Assembly (NCBI RefSeq): GCF_032921865.1
Contig: NZ_CP136684.1
Span: 2,577,001-2,641,000 of the forward strand
Reading direction: 5' to 3'
DNA length: 64,000 bases
DNA from: Thalassospira lucentensis
Lineage (GTDB): Bacteria > Pseudomonadota > Alphaproteobacteria > Rhodospirillales > Thalassospiraceae
The notes below the pieces were generated by a model. That model saw only the letters and a program-made list of their open reading frames with translations, was not told the DNA's origin and searched no databases. Made by a program: the position numbers and the translations under genes. Shown one piece after another: positions 1-7,969 of this stretch; position 1 is the stretch's first letter; each line of letters starts with the position of its first letter.

Positions 1-17
1 CGGGAAGTCTGCAAAAT

Positions 18-899
18 ATGTCTGCGTTTAAAAAAGCCGTTCTGGTATCTGCTACCGTTCTATCGTTGCTGGTGCCGTTCGGGATGCCGATGGCTGCATC
101 GGCTAATGATCGCCTGACGGATGCCATTCACGCGGTTGAAACCCGGCTTGATGCGAGGGTTGGCGTCAGTATTCTGAATGTGGAAAACGGCCGGGAATGG
201 CAATATCGTGCAGATGAACGTTTCCCGCTGACAAGCACGTTCAAGCTTCTTGCCTGTGGGGCGATACTCCACAAGGTCGACCTTGGAACAGAAACGCTTG
301 ATCGCCGGATTATCTACGGCGTCGAAGATCTGGTGACTTATTCACCGACAACCGAAAAGCACGTTGATGGCGGGATGACGATCGGGGAATTGTGCGAAGC
401 CACCCTGCATCTGAGTGATAATACAGCAGCCAACCTGATCCTTGATGCTTTGGGCGGGCCGGATGAACTGACCGCCTATTTGCGTGATATTGGCGATGAT
501 GTGACCCGACTTGACCGGATCGAACCCGATCTGAATACGGCAAAACCGGGCGATCCACGCGATACCACAACACCCGATGCCATGCGCGCTTCGCTTGCCT
601 ATCTATTGCTTGGCGATGCCCTGTCCGCAGATTCCCGACAGCTTCTTGAAGACTGGCTAACGGGTAATCAGGTCGGTGGTCCGTTGCTGCGGGCCGGTTT
701 GCCCGACGACTGGAAGATTGCGGACCGAACTGGGGCAGGCGGGTTTGGATCGCGTGCGATTGTGGCAGTGATCTGGCCGCCGGAACAAAAGCCGGTGATT
801 GTTGCGATCTATATAACCCAAACATCTGCATCAATGGATGAACGCAATGCTGCGATTGCCGATTTGGGGCAGGAAATTGCGGCTGCGATCATGCGCTAG
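18..899 (+). CDS. Class A beta-lactamase, RTG (carbenicillinase-like) subgroup
   Basis: Periplasmic serine beta-lactamase that hydrolyses penicillins. The 293-residue protein starts with a Sec signal peptide (about residues 1-29, ending near ASAN). Class A motifs are in order: S73-T-F-K76 (nucleophile and general base), S133-D-N, E169 in RIEPDLN (omega-loop Glu166), and R237-T-G in place of the usual KTG. C80 and C126 are placed for the class A disulfide. RTG instead of KTG, followed by GAGGFGSR, is the mark of the CARB/PSE carbenicillinase subgroup, so a carbenicillinase-like spectrum is inferred. No ampR-like regulator is visible, but the window begins 17 bases upstream, so the promoter side is unseen. 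A class D enzyme lies 12 kb away. Confidence 0.93.
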   Translation: MSAFKKAVLVSATVLSLLVPFGMPMAASANDRLTDAIHAVETRLDARVGVSILNVENGREWQYRADERFPLTSTFKLLACGAILHKVDLGTETLDRRIIYGVEDLVTYSPTTEKHVDGGMTIGELCEATLHLSDNTAANLILDALGGPDELTAYLRDIGDDVTRLDRIEPDLNTAKPGDPRDTTTPDAMRASLAYLLLGDALSADSRQLLEDWLTGNQVGGPLLRAGLPDDWKIADRTGAGGFGSRAIVAVIWPPEQKPVIVAIYITQTSASMDERNAAIADLGQEIAAAIMR

Positions 900-1025
900 G
901 TCTGGGGTCCGGGCAGAGTACATTATGTCTTCCGACTAATGTAAAACTTGCCGGTAGCCAGTCAGCCCAATAGCAGCTAAAAGTATAGAGCAATATTGTA
1001 AGTTATTGGCGTTAAAGGCGGTCGC

Positions 1026-3656
1026 GTGCTGTTTCGGGGAATTATCCTTGCTGTAAGTGTCGCATTTGTCGCTTTTGTTTATGTCCTGTTGCAGGTCATG
1101 GCAAAGGCTGGCCTTGATGTGCGTATCATGTGGATCATCGGGTCCATGGTAACGGGGGTGGCGATCGTTGCGGTGGCCGCCCTGTCACTGTCTGCACGCT
1201 GGCGATCAGCCGGTGATCGTGACCTAGCACCATTACTGAATGGTCTGGCGCATTCCGATATTGGTGTTGCTCTGATCGATGCCTATGGCCGCACGCTTTA
1301 TGCCAATCCTGCCTTTCCCCGCAAACTCGGTATCGAACCGGGCGAAGACATGCTTGCCGCACTTGAGGCACGCCTGAGCTATCTGGATGTCGGCAGTTCC
1401 GAACTGGCCGATTTGCGTACGCGTGCAATGCGCGGCGAGGCCGGCGAGATTTATGTCGATTTTTCCCAGTCCAAAAAGCCCGAGCAACTGGCCCTTGCGG
1501 CTCCTGCCGAGCCTGCGGACAGTGACGCAATCGGGAATGATACCGGTAACGACGACGCATCGTCAGAAGACATTGCTGAAGAAACCTACGAAGCCGGAAC
1601 GGCCTGTCTTCGCATTTCAGTGACGGCGGCAAATGCCCGTGCGGGTCAGATGCTTTGGACTGTTGACGGTATTGATCCCTCCGCCATGCCAGAACCGGGT
1701 CGTTCACTTGTTATTGCAGAACAGTCTGCTGCTTTTGGTGCGTTTGTTACCGGTTCGGATGATGAAATGACCGTCGGCGGAGTGGCCTCGCGGATGGCTG
1801 ATGGTGCCGGAAGCGAACAGGCCGACCAGATGATTGAACGTCTGCCTGTCGGTGTCTGCGGTCTGGATGAAGAAGGCCGCATTCTTTATCTGAACCGGCG
1901 TCTGGCAAGCTGGCTTGGCGGTGAACCCGAAGATTTTGCCAGCGGCACGCTGGAACTGGCTGATCTTATTGTCGGCGATGGCATGAATGGCGAGGTAAAG
2001 CTCAAGGTCAAGGGCGGCGAGCCCATCAAATGCTTTGTCACCCATTCGATCAATGCACCTGGCACTGGCCCGATCCGAAGCCAGGCGGTGGTCTTCCCTG
2101 ATCCGATGCCGGCTCATGAATGGGAACATGCGCTTGCGGAAACAGAACGGCGGGTGCGCTGGTTCTTTGATGACAGCCCGCTTTCGATTGTTCTGGCTGA
2201 TATGTCCGGTACCGTCACCGACGCCAACCGCGCCTTTATCGAGACGGCGGGGCAGCGTCATGAGCGGGTGATCGGTCGATCCATTCTTGAACTGATCGTT
2301 CCCGAGGATCGCGACGAGGTCGCGCGCTATCTGTCCAAGGCTGTCATGGGTATGGGCAAGGGTGGTCAGATCGAAGCACGTCTGCAGGGTTCGCGTGGGG
2401 TGGCCGCACAGATTTACCTGCAACGTGTGGCCGGACGCTCGGGTGAAGCCGGTGCGCTTCTGCTGAACTTCCTTGATACGACCGAACAAAAGAACCTTGA
2501 GGAACAATTTGCCCAGTCGCAGAAAATGCAGGCCGTCGGCCAGCTTGCGGGCGGGGTTGCGCATGATTTCAATAATCTGCTGACTGCGATGATCGGTTTC
2601 TGCGATCTGTTGCTGTCGCGGCACGGGCCAGGTGACCCCAGCTTCGCCGACATCATGCAGATCAAACAGAATGCCAATCGTGCTGCCAATCTCGTCCGGC
2701 AGCTTTTGGCGTTTTCGCGCCGTCAGACATTGCAGCCGAAAATCATCAATATTACCGATGCGCTGGCAGAAATGTCGAACCTGCTGCGCCGCCTGATTGG
2801 TGAAAAGATTGATCTGAAGGTCAGTCACGGGCGCGATATCGGGTTGGTAAAGGTTGACCCGGGGCAGCTCGATCAGGTGATTATCAACCTTGTTGTCAAT
2901 GCGCGCGATGCCATGGCGGCCAATGGCGGGACATTGACGGTTCAGACCGGTACCGAGATTGTCGACGAGGCGCGTAATACCGGCACCGAACTGATCCCGC
3001 CGGGGGATTACATCCGGATCGAGGTTTCCGATACTGGTATAGGTATTCCCAAGGATAACCTGACGCGTATTTTCGAACCCTTCTTCTCGACCAAACAGCG
3101 CGGCGAAGGAACGGGACTTGGTCTTTCGACCGTTTACGGGATCGTCAAACAGACCGGTGGTTTCGTGGCCGTTCAGTCGGAACCCGGTGTTGGAACGACC
3201 TTTACGATCTATCTGCCGCGCTACGAAGCAACCGAGGAAGAACTGGCCGAAACCCGCGCGGTGGCAGAAGAAGCCCCGTCACGCGATCTGACCGGTACCG
3301 GTGCGATCCTTCTGGTCGAGGACGAGGATGCCGTGCGGACATTCGGCGCTCGTGCACTTCGCGGCAAGGGTTATGACGTGCTTGAAGCCAATAATGGCGA
3401 TAACGCGCTTGAGGTTCTGGCCAAAACCGACAAGACCATCGATCTGGTCATTTCCGATGTGGTGATGCCGGGGATCGATGGCCCGACATTGATCCGGATG
3501 CTGCGCGAAAAGCGTCCGGATTTGCGGGTCATCTTTATTTCGGGCTATGCCGAAGATACCTATCGTGACGAACTTGACGAAGAAAACGGTGTTCACTTCC
3601 TACCCAAACCCTTTTCGCTCAAGGATCTTGCGACCAAGGTCAAGGAAGTCCTGTAA
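1026..3656 (+). CDS. cckA: Cell-cycle hybrid histidine kinase CckA
   Basis: Membrane hybrid kinase that, in alphaproteobacteria, feeds phosphate through ChpT to CtrA and CpdR. The 876-residue protein has two N-terminal membrane segments (about 5-25 and 34-57), a degenerate PAS-like region (70-360), a clear PAS domain (about 370-488), HisKA with H513 in AGGVAHDFNN, HATPase_c with an N-box at about N625 and G boxes DTGIGI (669-674) and GEGTGLGL (693-700), and a C-terminal receiver with D811 in ISDVVMPG and Lys in LPKPF. The AHDFNNLL box and order of domains are typical of CckA. An acidic low-complexity insert lies at about 160-190. The start codon is GTG. It is monocistronic, and a convergent LysR gene follows. 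Confidence 0.93.
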   Translation: MLFRGIILAVSVAFVAFVYVLLQVMAKAGLDVRIMWIIGSMVTGVAIVAVAALSLSARWRSAGDRDLAPLLNGLAHSDIGVALIDAYGRTLYANPAFPRKLGIEPGEDMLAALEARLSYLDVGSSELADLRTRAMRGEAGEIYVDFSQSKKPEQLALAAPAEPADSDAIGNDTGNDDASSEDIAEETYEAGTACLRISVTAANARAGQMLWTVDGIDPSAMPEPGRSLVIAEQSAAFGAFVTGSDDEMTVGGVASRMADGAGSEQADQMIERLPVGVCGLDEEGRILYLNRRLASWLGGEPEDFASGTLELADLIVGDGMNGEVKLKVKGGEPIKCFVTHSINAPGTGPIRSQAVVFPDPMPAHEWEHALAETERRVRWFFDDSPLSIVLADMSGTVTDANRAFIETAGQRHERVIGRSILELIVPEDRDEVARYLSKAVMGMGKGGQIEARLQGSRGVAAQIYLQRVAGRSGEAGALLLNFLDTTEQKNLEEQFAQSQKMQAVGQLAGGVAHDFNNLLTAMIGFCDLLLSRHGPGDPSFADIMQIKQNANRAANLVRQLLAFSRRQTLQPKIINITDALAEMSNLLRRLIGEKIDLKVSHGRDIGLVKVDPGQLDQVIINLVVNARDAMAANGGTLTVQTGTEIVDEARNTGTELIPPGDYIRIEVSDTGIGIPKDNLTRIFEPFFSTKQRGEGTGLGLSTVYGIVKQTGGFVAVQSEPGVGTTFTIYLPRYEATEEELAETRAVAEEAPSRDLTGTGAILLVEDEDAVRTFGARALRGKGYDVLEANNGDNALEVLAKTDKTIDLVISDVVMPGIDGPTLIRMLREKRPDLRVIFISGYAEDTYRDELDEENGVHFLPKPFSLKDLATKVKEVL

Positions 3657-3692
3657 TCGATATTCCGTTGGCTTGTTTACACAGTCTTTTGG

Positions 3693-4589
3693 TCAGAAGT
3701 GAACAGCTGAGTATTCCTCGGCGACCATATCGGTGAACAGGCGTACTTTTGATGACAGATGCCGGGTCGGCGGATAGATGACCTGCAGGCAAAGCTTCGG
3801 CAGTTCGTAATCCTCAAGCAGCTTGACCAATCTTTTGTATTTGAAAGCATCGCGAAGGGCATATTCCGGAAGCACGGATATGCCCAGACCGTTTTCGACC
3901 CAGACCATCAATGCTTCCATATTGTTGGTCTTCATCGCAGATTCTGCTTTGATTTCGACCCGGCCATTGGCTGTCTGATAGACCCAGTTCCGCATGCGAT
4001 TGCGGTTTGCGTAGACAATCAGCTTGTGATTGCGCAGATCGGCCGGGGTTTGTGGCATTCCGTATTTCCGAACATACATCGGCGCCGCACAGGTGACATA
4101 TTTCAGCGTCGCGATGCGATGATCAACCAGATTGGTTTCTTCATCCGGGCGGGCGATTCGCACGATCAGGTCATAGCCTTCCGATACCGGGTCGACCAGT
4201 CGGGTTTCCAAATCCATTGAAACCGTCATATCCGGATAGACTTTTACAAAATTCGCCACGGTTTGGGCGAAGTTGATACCCTGAAAGGGCAGGGGCGCAC
4301 TAATGCGCAAATGTCCTGACGGTGTCGAAGACGTTGTCGTAACGGCAAGGTCAATCTCGTCAAGATCATCAAGCACCTGCCGGGCACGTTCATAATAAAC
4401 CTGCCCCGTACTGGTGGTCGCAACGCTTCGCGTCGATCGCTGAAGAAGCTGCGTATTCAACCTTTCTTCAAGACCCATGACCAATCGGCTTACCGTAGAC
4501 CGGGGCAGGCGTGATGCCCGTGCCGCTGCGGTAAAGCCGGAATTCTCAACCACTGCGACAAAAGCACGCAGTTCAGCAAAACGATCCAT
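3693..4589 (-). CDS. LysR-family transcriptional regulator
   Basis: A 298-residue LysR regulator with an N-terminal winged helix-turn-helix (residues 1-60, FTAAARASRLPRSTVSRLV) and a C-terminal effector-binding fold (about 90-290). It is transcribed divergently from the YcaC-like hydrolase operon, 152 bases away, and probably controls it. A perfect 14-base direct repeat lies just upstream of its start (4593-4627), which fits autoregulation plus control of the neighbour. The N-terminal region resembles the CrgA/DmlR-like branch (MDRFAELRAFVAVVE). The effector is not predictable. Confidence 0.92.
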   Translation of the reverse strand: MDRFAELRAFVAVVENSGFTAAARASRLPRSTVSRLVMGLEERLNTQLLQRSTRSVATTSTGQVYYERARQVLDDLDEIDLAVTTTSSTPSGHLRISAPLPFQGINFAQTVANFVKVYPDMTVSMDLETRLVDPVSEGYDLIVRIARPDEETNLVDHRIATLKYVTCAAPMYVRKYGMPQTPADLRNHKLIVYANRNRMRNWVYQTANGRVEIKAESAMKTNNMEALMVWVENGLGISVLPEYALRDAFKYKRLVKLLEDYELPKLCLQVIYPPTRHLSSKVRLFTDMVAEEYSAVHF

Positions 4590-4592
4590 CGT

Positions 4593-4627
4593 TAATTTGT
4601 CTCAAATTTGGGATAATTTGTCTCAAA
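4593..4627. promoter_or_regulatory. Direct-repeat operator of the divergent LysR gene
   Basis: TAATTTGTCTCAAA occurs perfectly at 4593-4606 and again at 4614-4627, 21 bases apart (two helical turns). Each copy contains the inverted core TTTG-N3-CAAA. The location, immediately upstream of the lysR start and in the lysR/hydrolase intergenic space, suits a LysR-type dimer-of-dimers site. Binding itself is inferred. Confidence 0.6.
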
Positions 4628-4741
4628 ATAACAGAATTGTTCCATTTTTAAAAGATGTCATTATCTCCTCATCACCCGAGCACAGATGAAAACGGGTGGG
4701 GATCAACAGGCAAGACTTACGTCATTAACAGGAGAATTATC

Positions 4742-5419
4742 ATGTCAAAGCTCGAACTTCTTACTCCGAAAAATTCGCAGATCATCTTCATCGATCATCA
4801 ACCGCAAATGGCATTCGGCGTTCAGTCGATTGACCGCCAGGTTCTGAAAAACAACACCGTTGGCCTTGCGAAGGCAGCCAAGATTTTCAACATCCCGACC
4901 ACGATCACGACCGTCGAAACCGAGAGCTTCTCGGGCCATACCTATCCGGAACTTCTGGCAGTATTTCCTGAAAATCCGCTTCTTGAACGGACCTCGATGA
5001 ATTCCTGGGACGATCAGAAAGTACGCGATGCACTGGCGGCAAACGGCCGCAAAAAAGTAATCGTTTCCGGCCTGTGGACCGAAGTCTGTAACAACTCCTT
5101 CGCGTTCTGTGCAATGCTTGAAGGCGGTTATGAAATCTATATGGTCGCCGATGCATCCGGCGGTACGTCGGTCGATGCGCATAATTATGCGATGGATCGT
5201 ATGGTGCAGGCCGGTGTCGTACCGGTCACCTGGCAGCAGGTTCTGCTGGAATGGCAGCGCGACTGGGCACACCGTGAAACCTACAACGATGTAATGGCAC
5301 TCGTGAAAGAACATTCCGGCGCATATGGCATGGGCGTCGATTATGCCTACACCATGGTTCACAAGGCACCGGAACGTGTCGAACACGGTCCGCGCCTCGC
5401 ACCGCAGGCTGCTTCCTGA
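4742..5419 (+). CDS. Isochorismatase-family (YcaC-like) cysteine hydrolase
   Basis: A 225-residue cysteine hydrolase of the isochorismatase fold, closest in style to YcaC. The catalytic Asp is D18 (IIFIDHQPQM) and the nucleophile is C116 in LWTEVCNNS. The conserved RTSMNSWDD segment (about 83-91) contributes to the active site. The start at 4742 is chosen because AGGAG lies about 6 bases upstream. A longer in-frame ORF from 4655 has no such site. Family members hydrolyse amides or imides, but the YcaC substrate is not established. It is first in a run with an amidohydrolase and transporter, separated from them by a strong terminator. Confidence 0.9.
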   Translation: MSKLELLTPKNSQIIFIDHQPQMAFGVQSIDRQVLKNNTVGLAKAAKIFNIPTTITTVETESFSGHTYPELLAVFPENPLLERTSMNSWDDQKVRDALAANGRKKVIVSGLWTEVCNNSFAFCAMLEGGYEIYMVADASGGTSVDAHNYAMDRMVQAGVVPVTWQQVLLEWQRDWAHRETYNDVMALVKEHSGAYGMGVDYAYTMVHKAPERVEHGPRLAPQAAS

Positions 5420-5425
5420 TGTTAG

Positions 5426-5466
5426 GGCACGACGGAAAGGGGATCTCCGTCGTGCCTTTTCTTTTT
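5426..5466 (+). terminator. Rho-independent terminator after the YcaC-like gene
   Basis: An 11-bp perfect stem, GGCACGACGGA (5426-5436) with TCCGTCGTGCC (5446-5456), is followed by TTTTCTTTTT. It overlaps the 5' part of an ORF that could begin at 5419, so the amidohydrolase must start further downstream. Confidence 0.88.
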
Positions 5467-5523
5467 GGCAGTGGACCGGTCAATCGCTTGTCTCAGGCTG
5501 CCTTTTTTGCAGGGATCAAATCA

Positions 5524-7470
5524 ATGAAACGCCGGACTTTCGTGAAAGGTGTTGCCGCCACGGCCGCCTTGTCGACTTTGCCGATTACAGGGATCAGGAG
5601 CCAGCAAATGAAAGACACCGCCGACACCATCATTTACAACGCCAAGGTCACGACACTCGACCCAAAGACTCCGGAAGCAGAAGCCATCGCGATTGCCGAT
5701 GGCAAGGTTCTTGCGGTCGGTGACGAAGCCGGGATACGCAAACTGGCCGATCGCAAAACCAAAATGATCAATGGCGGCGGCCGTCGCATCATTCCGGGGC
5801 TGAATGACAGCCATACCCACCTTATTCGCGGTGGTCTTAACTTCAACATGGAATTGCGCTGGGAAAACGTGCCGTCCGTTGCCGACGCGCTACGCATGCT
5901 TAAAACGCAGGCGGCTGTCACGCCAGCCCCGCAATGGGTGCGTGTTGTTGGCGGCTGGTCGGAATTCCAGTTTGCCGAACGCCGGATGCCAACCCTTGAT
6001 GAAATCAATGCTGCCGCACCAGATACGCCGGTTTTCATCCTGCACCTTTATGGGCGTGCTTTATTGAACCAGGCCGCAATCAAGGTTCTTGGTTTTGATA
6101 AAAACACACCAAACCCGCCCGGTGGTGTCATTGAAAAGGATGCCAAGGGTAATCCGACCGGTTTGCTGCTGGCGAAACCATCTGCCTTGATTCTGTATTC
6201 TACGCTGGCCAAGGGTCCCAAGCTTCCGATTGAGGATCAGATCAATTCCACCCGTCACTATATGCGCGAAATGAACCGTCTTGGCATCACCAGCGTCATT
6301 GATGCGGGCGGCGGCGGGCAGAATTATCCCGAAGATTACGATGTCATTCAGCGTTTGCATGATGATAGACAAATGACTGTGCGCATCGCCTATAACCTGT
6401 TTGCGCAAAACGCCGGGAACGAGCTTAGCGATTATGAACGCTGGGTCGGAATGACCGAACCGGGTGCTGGCGATGATATGTTGCGGATGAACGGCGCCGG
6501 TGAAAACCTTGCCTGGTCCGCAGCAGATTTTGAAAACTTCCTTGAACCGCGCCCCGATCTGGCACCGGTCATGGAAAGCGAACTCGAACCCATCGTCGAA
6601 TTGCTGGCTGAACGCGAATGGCCGTTCCGCATTCATGCGACCTATGACGAAACCATCGACCGTTTCCTCGGTGTTTTCGAACGGGTGAATGGCAAACAGC
6701 CGTTCAAGACGCGGTTTATCATTGATCATGCCGAGACCGTTTCCGAACGCAATATCGAACGGATCAAGGCACTGGGCGGCGGGATCGCGATCCAGCATCG
6801 CATGGCATTCCAGGGCGAATATTTTGTCGACCGTTACGGCAAGGATGCTGCCATGGCGACCCCGCCTGTTTCCAAAATGCTGGAATATGGTCTTCCGGTC
6901 GGGGCGGGAACGGATGCGACCCGCGTTGCATCCTATGACCCGTGGGTCGGTCTTTACTGGCTTACTACCGGCAAGACGGTTGGCGGTATGTCACTTTATG
7001 ACAATGACAACGTTCTTGATCGTGAAACTGCACTCATGCTGTGGACAAAAGGGTCGGCATGGTTCTCGGGCGAGGCGGATGTCAAAGGTACGCTGGCACC
7101 TGGACAATATGCCGATCTGGCCATCCTTTCCGCTGACTATCTAAGCGTCCCGCCCGAAGAAATCCGCCGGATTAACTCGGTCATGACCATGGTTGGCGGC
7201 AAAGTGGTTTACGGCGAAGGAGGGTATCAGTCCCTGTCGCCGGAAATCCCACCAGCATCTCCTTCGTGGAGTCCGGTTTTGCATCAAAAAAGCCCGGGAC
7301 AGCGCCCGGAATCCCATGCTCATCACGCGGAGCGCGCATGCCATGACGCATGTAACCATGGTTGCGGTGTCCACGGACATGATCACGGGATTGCCTGGAA
7401 TAATCCTGTGCCGGTTGCGGATGCGAAATCGTTCTGGGGGGCGCTGGGTTGCTCCTGCTTTGCCGTCTAG
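5524..7470 (+). CDS. Exported YtcJ-like metal-dependent amidohydrolase
   Basis: A 648-residue amidohydrolase-superfamily enzyme of the YtcJ type, probably acting in the periplasm. The start at 5524 gives a Tat signal peptide (MKRRTFVKGVAATAALSTL, twin Arg at residues 3-4). Mature features include the N-terminal beta-sandwich (TIIYNAKVTTLDP), the metal-binding SHTHL motif, IDHAE, and AGTDATR near the end of the barrel. The ORF can be read from 5419, but that start lies inside the preceding terminator. The C-terminus carries an unusual Cys/His-rich extension of about 60 residues ending in LGCSCFAV. Substrate is unknown. The neighbours (YcaC-like hydrolase, XapX proteins, MFS exporter) suggest processing of an amide or imide compound. 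Confidence 0.88.
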   Translation: MKRRTFVKGVAATAALSTLPITGIRSQQMKDTADTIIYNAKVTTLDPKTPEAEAIAIADGKVLAVGDEAGIRKLADRKTKMINGGGRRIIPGLNDSHTHLIRGGLNFNMELRWENVPSVADALRMLKTQAAVTPAPQWVRVVGGWSEFQFAERRMPTLDEINAAAPDTPVFILHLYGRALLNQAAIKVLGFDKNTPNPPGGVIEKDAKGNPTGLLLAKPSALILYSTLAKGPKLPIEDQINSTRHYMREMNRLGITSVIDAGGGGQNYPEDYDVIQRLHDDRQMTVRIAYNLFAQNAGNELSDYERWVGMTEPGAGDDMLRMNGAGENLAWSAADFENFLEPRPDLAPVMESELEPIVELLAEREWPFRIHATYDETIDRFLGVFERVNGKQPFKTRFIIDHAETVSERNIERIKALGGGIAIQHRMAFQGEYFVDRYGKDAAMATPPVSKMLEYGLPVGAGTDATRVASYDPWVGLYWLTTGKTVGGMSLYDNDNVLDRETALMLWTKGSAWFSGEADVKGTLAPGQYADLAILSADYLSVPPEEIRRINSVMTMVGGKVVYGEGGYQSLSPEIPPASPSWSPVLHQKSPGQRPESHAHHAERACHDACNHGCGVHGHDHGIAWNNPVPVADAKSFWGALGCSCFAV

Positions 7471-7566
7471 CGCCGTTATGGGCCGGGCGGGTCTTACCCG
7501 CCCGGTTCACTGAAAGACAAACAGGCAGGGCTTCGATGGGCCGGATGCCGCAACGGATTGAAAATC

Positions 7567-7788
7567 ATGAAAATCGTATTTGGACTTTTGCTGGCGATCC
7601 TGATTGGCATCGGTTGCCGGGTGATCGATATCCCGGTTCCTGCCCCGCCTGCCATGACAGGTGCGCTTCTGGTACTTGCCATGACGATTGGCTATCTGGT
7701 GGTGGATCGCTGGTTCCCGCATCGTCGCTGTGACAATCGTAAAAATTGCGCTGGTCCGATTGGACACGTGCCCAAGGCTGGAGAGTAG
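7567..7788 (+). CDS. XapX-domain small membrane protein, copy 1
   Basis: A 73-residue protein with two hydrophobic segments around the XapX signature (GLLLAILIGIGCRVIDIPVP, then APPAMTGALLVLAMTIGYLV). A Cys/His/Arg-rich tail (FPHRRCDNRKNC) follows. The start is ATG 7567, with TTG 7558 possible in frame. XapX proteins are about 50-residue membrane proteins of unknown role. This copy is followed immediately by a second one. Both sit between the exported amidohydrolase and an MFS gene, probably in one transcript. Confidence 0.8.
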   Translation: MKIVFGLLLAILIGIGCRVIDIPVPAPPAMTGALLVLAMTIGYLVVDRWFPHRRCDNRKNCAGPIGHVPKAGE

Positions 7789-7792
7789 GACC

Positions 7793-7957
7793 ATGTGGCA
7801 ACTTCTGACCGGGATTGGACTGGGACTTGCGATTGGTGGCGGATGTCGCTGGCTTGATTTGCCTTTGCCAGCGCCTCCGAAAATTGTCGGTGCACTTTTG
7901 GTGGTAGCGATGACGGCTGGGTTTGTGATTACCGATCACATCCTGACCGTGCAATAG
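7793..7957 (+). CDS. XapX-domain small membrane protein, copy 2
   Basis: A 54-residue protein starting at ATG 7793, 4 bases after copy 1 and preceded by GGAGAGTAGGA. It repeats the same pattern (LTGIGLGLAIGGGCRWLDLPLP, then APPKIVGALLVVAMTAGFVI) without the polar tail, so it is a tandem duplicate. Two membrane segments flank a conserved GCRW-D-P-PAPP turn. A longer in-frame ORF upstream overlaps copy 1 and is not the real start. Confidence 0.8.
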   Translation: MWQLLTGIGLGLAIGGGCRWLDLPLPAPPKIVGALLVVAMTAGFVITDHILTVQ

Positions 7958-7969
7958 GGGAAGCTTAAG

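Noticed and set aside
1704..2828. 374-residue ORF antisense to cckA
   Set aside because: Lies wholly inside cckA and reads as basic, low-complexity sequence.
5419..5523. N-terminal extension of the amidohydrolase
   Set aside because: Lies on a strong terminator hairpin; the Tat signal begins at 5524.
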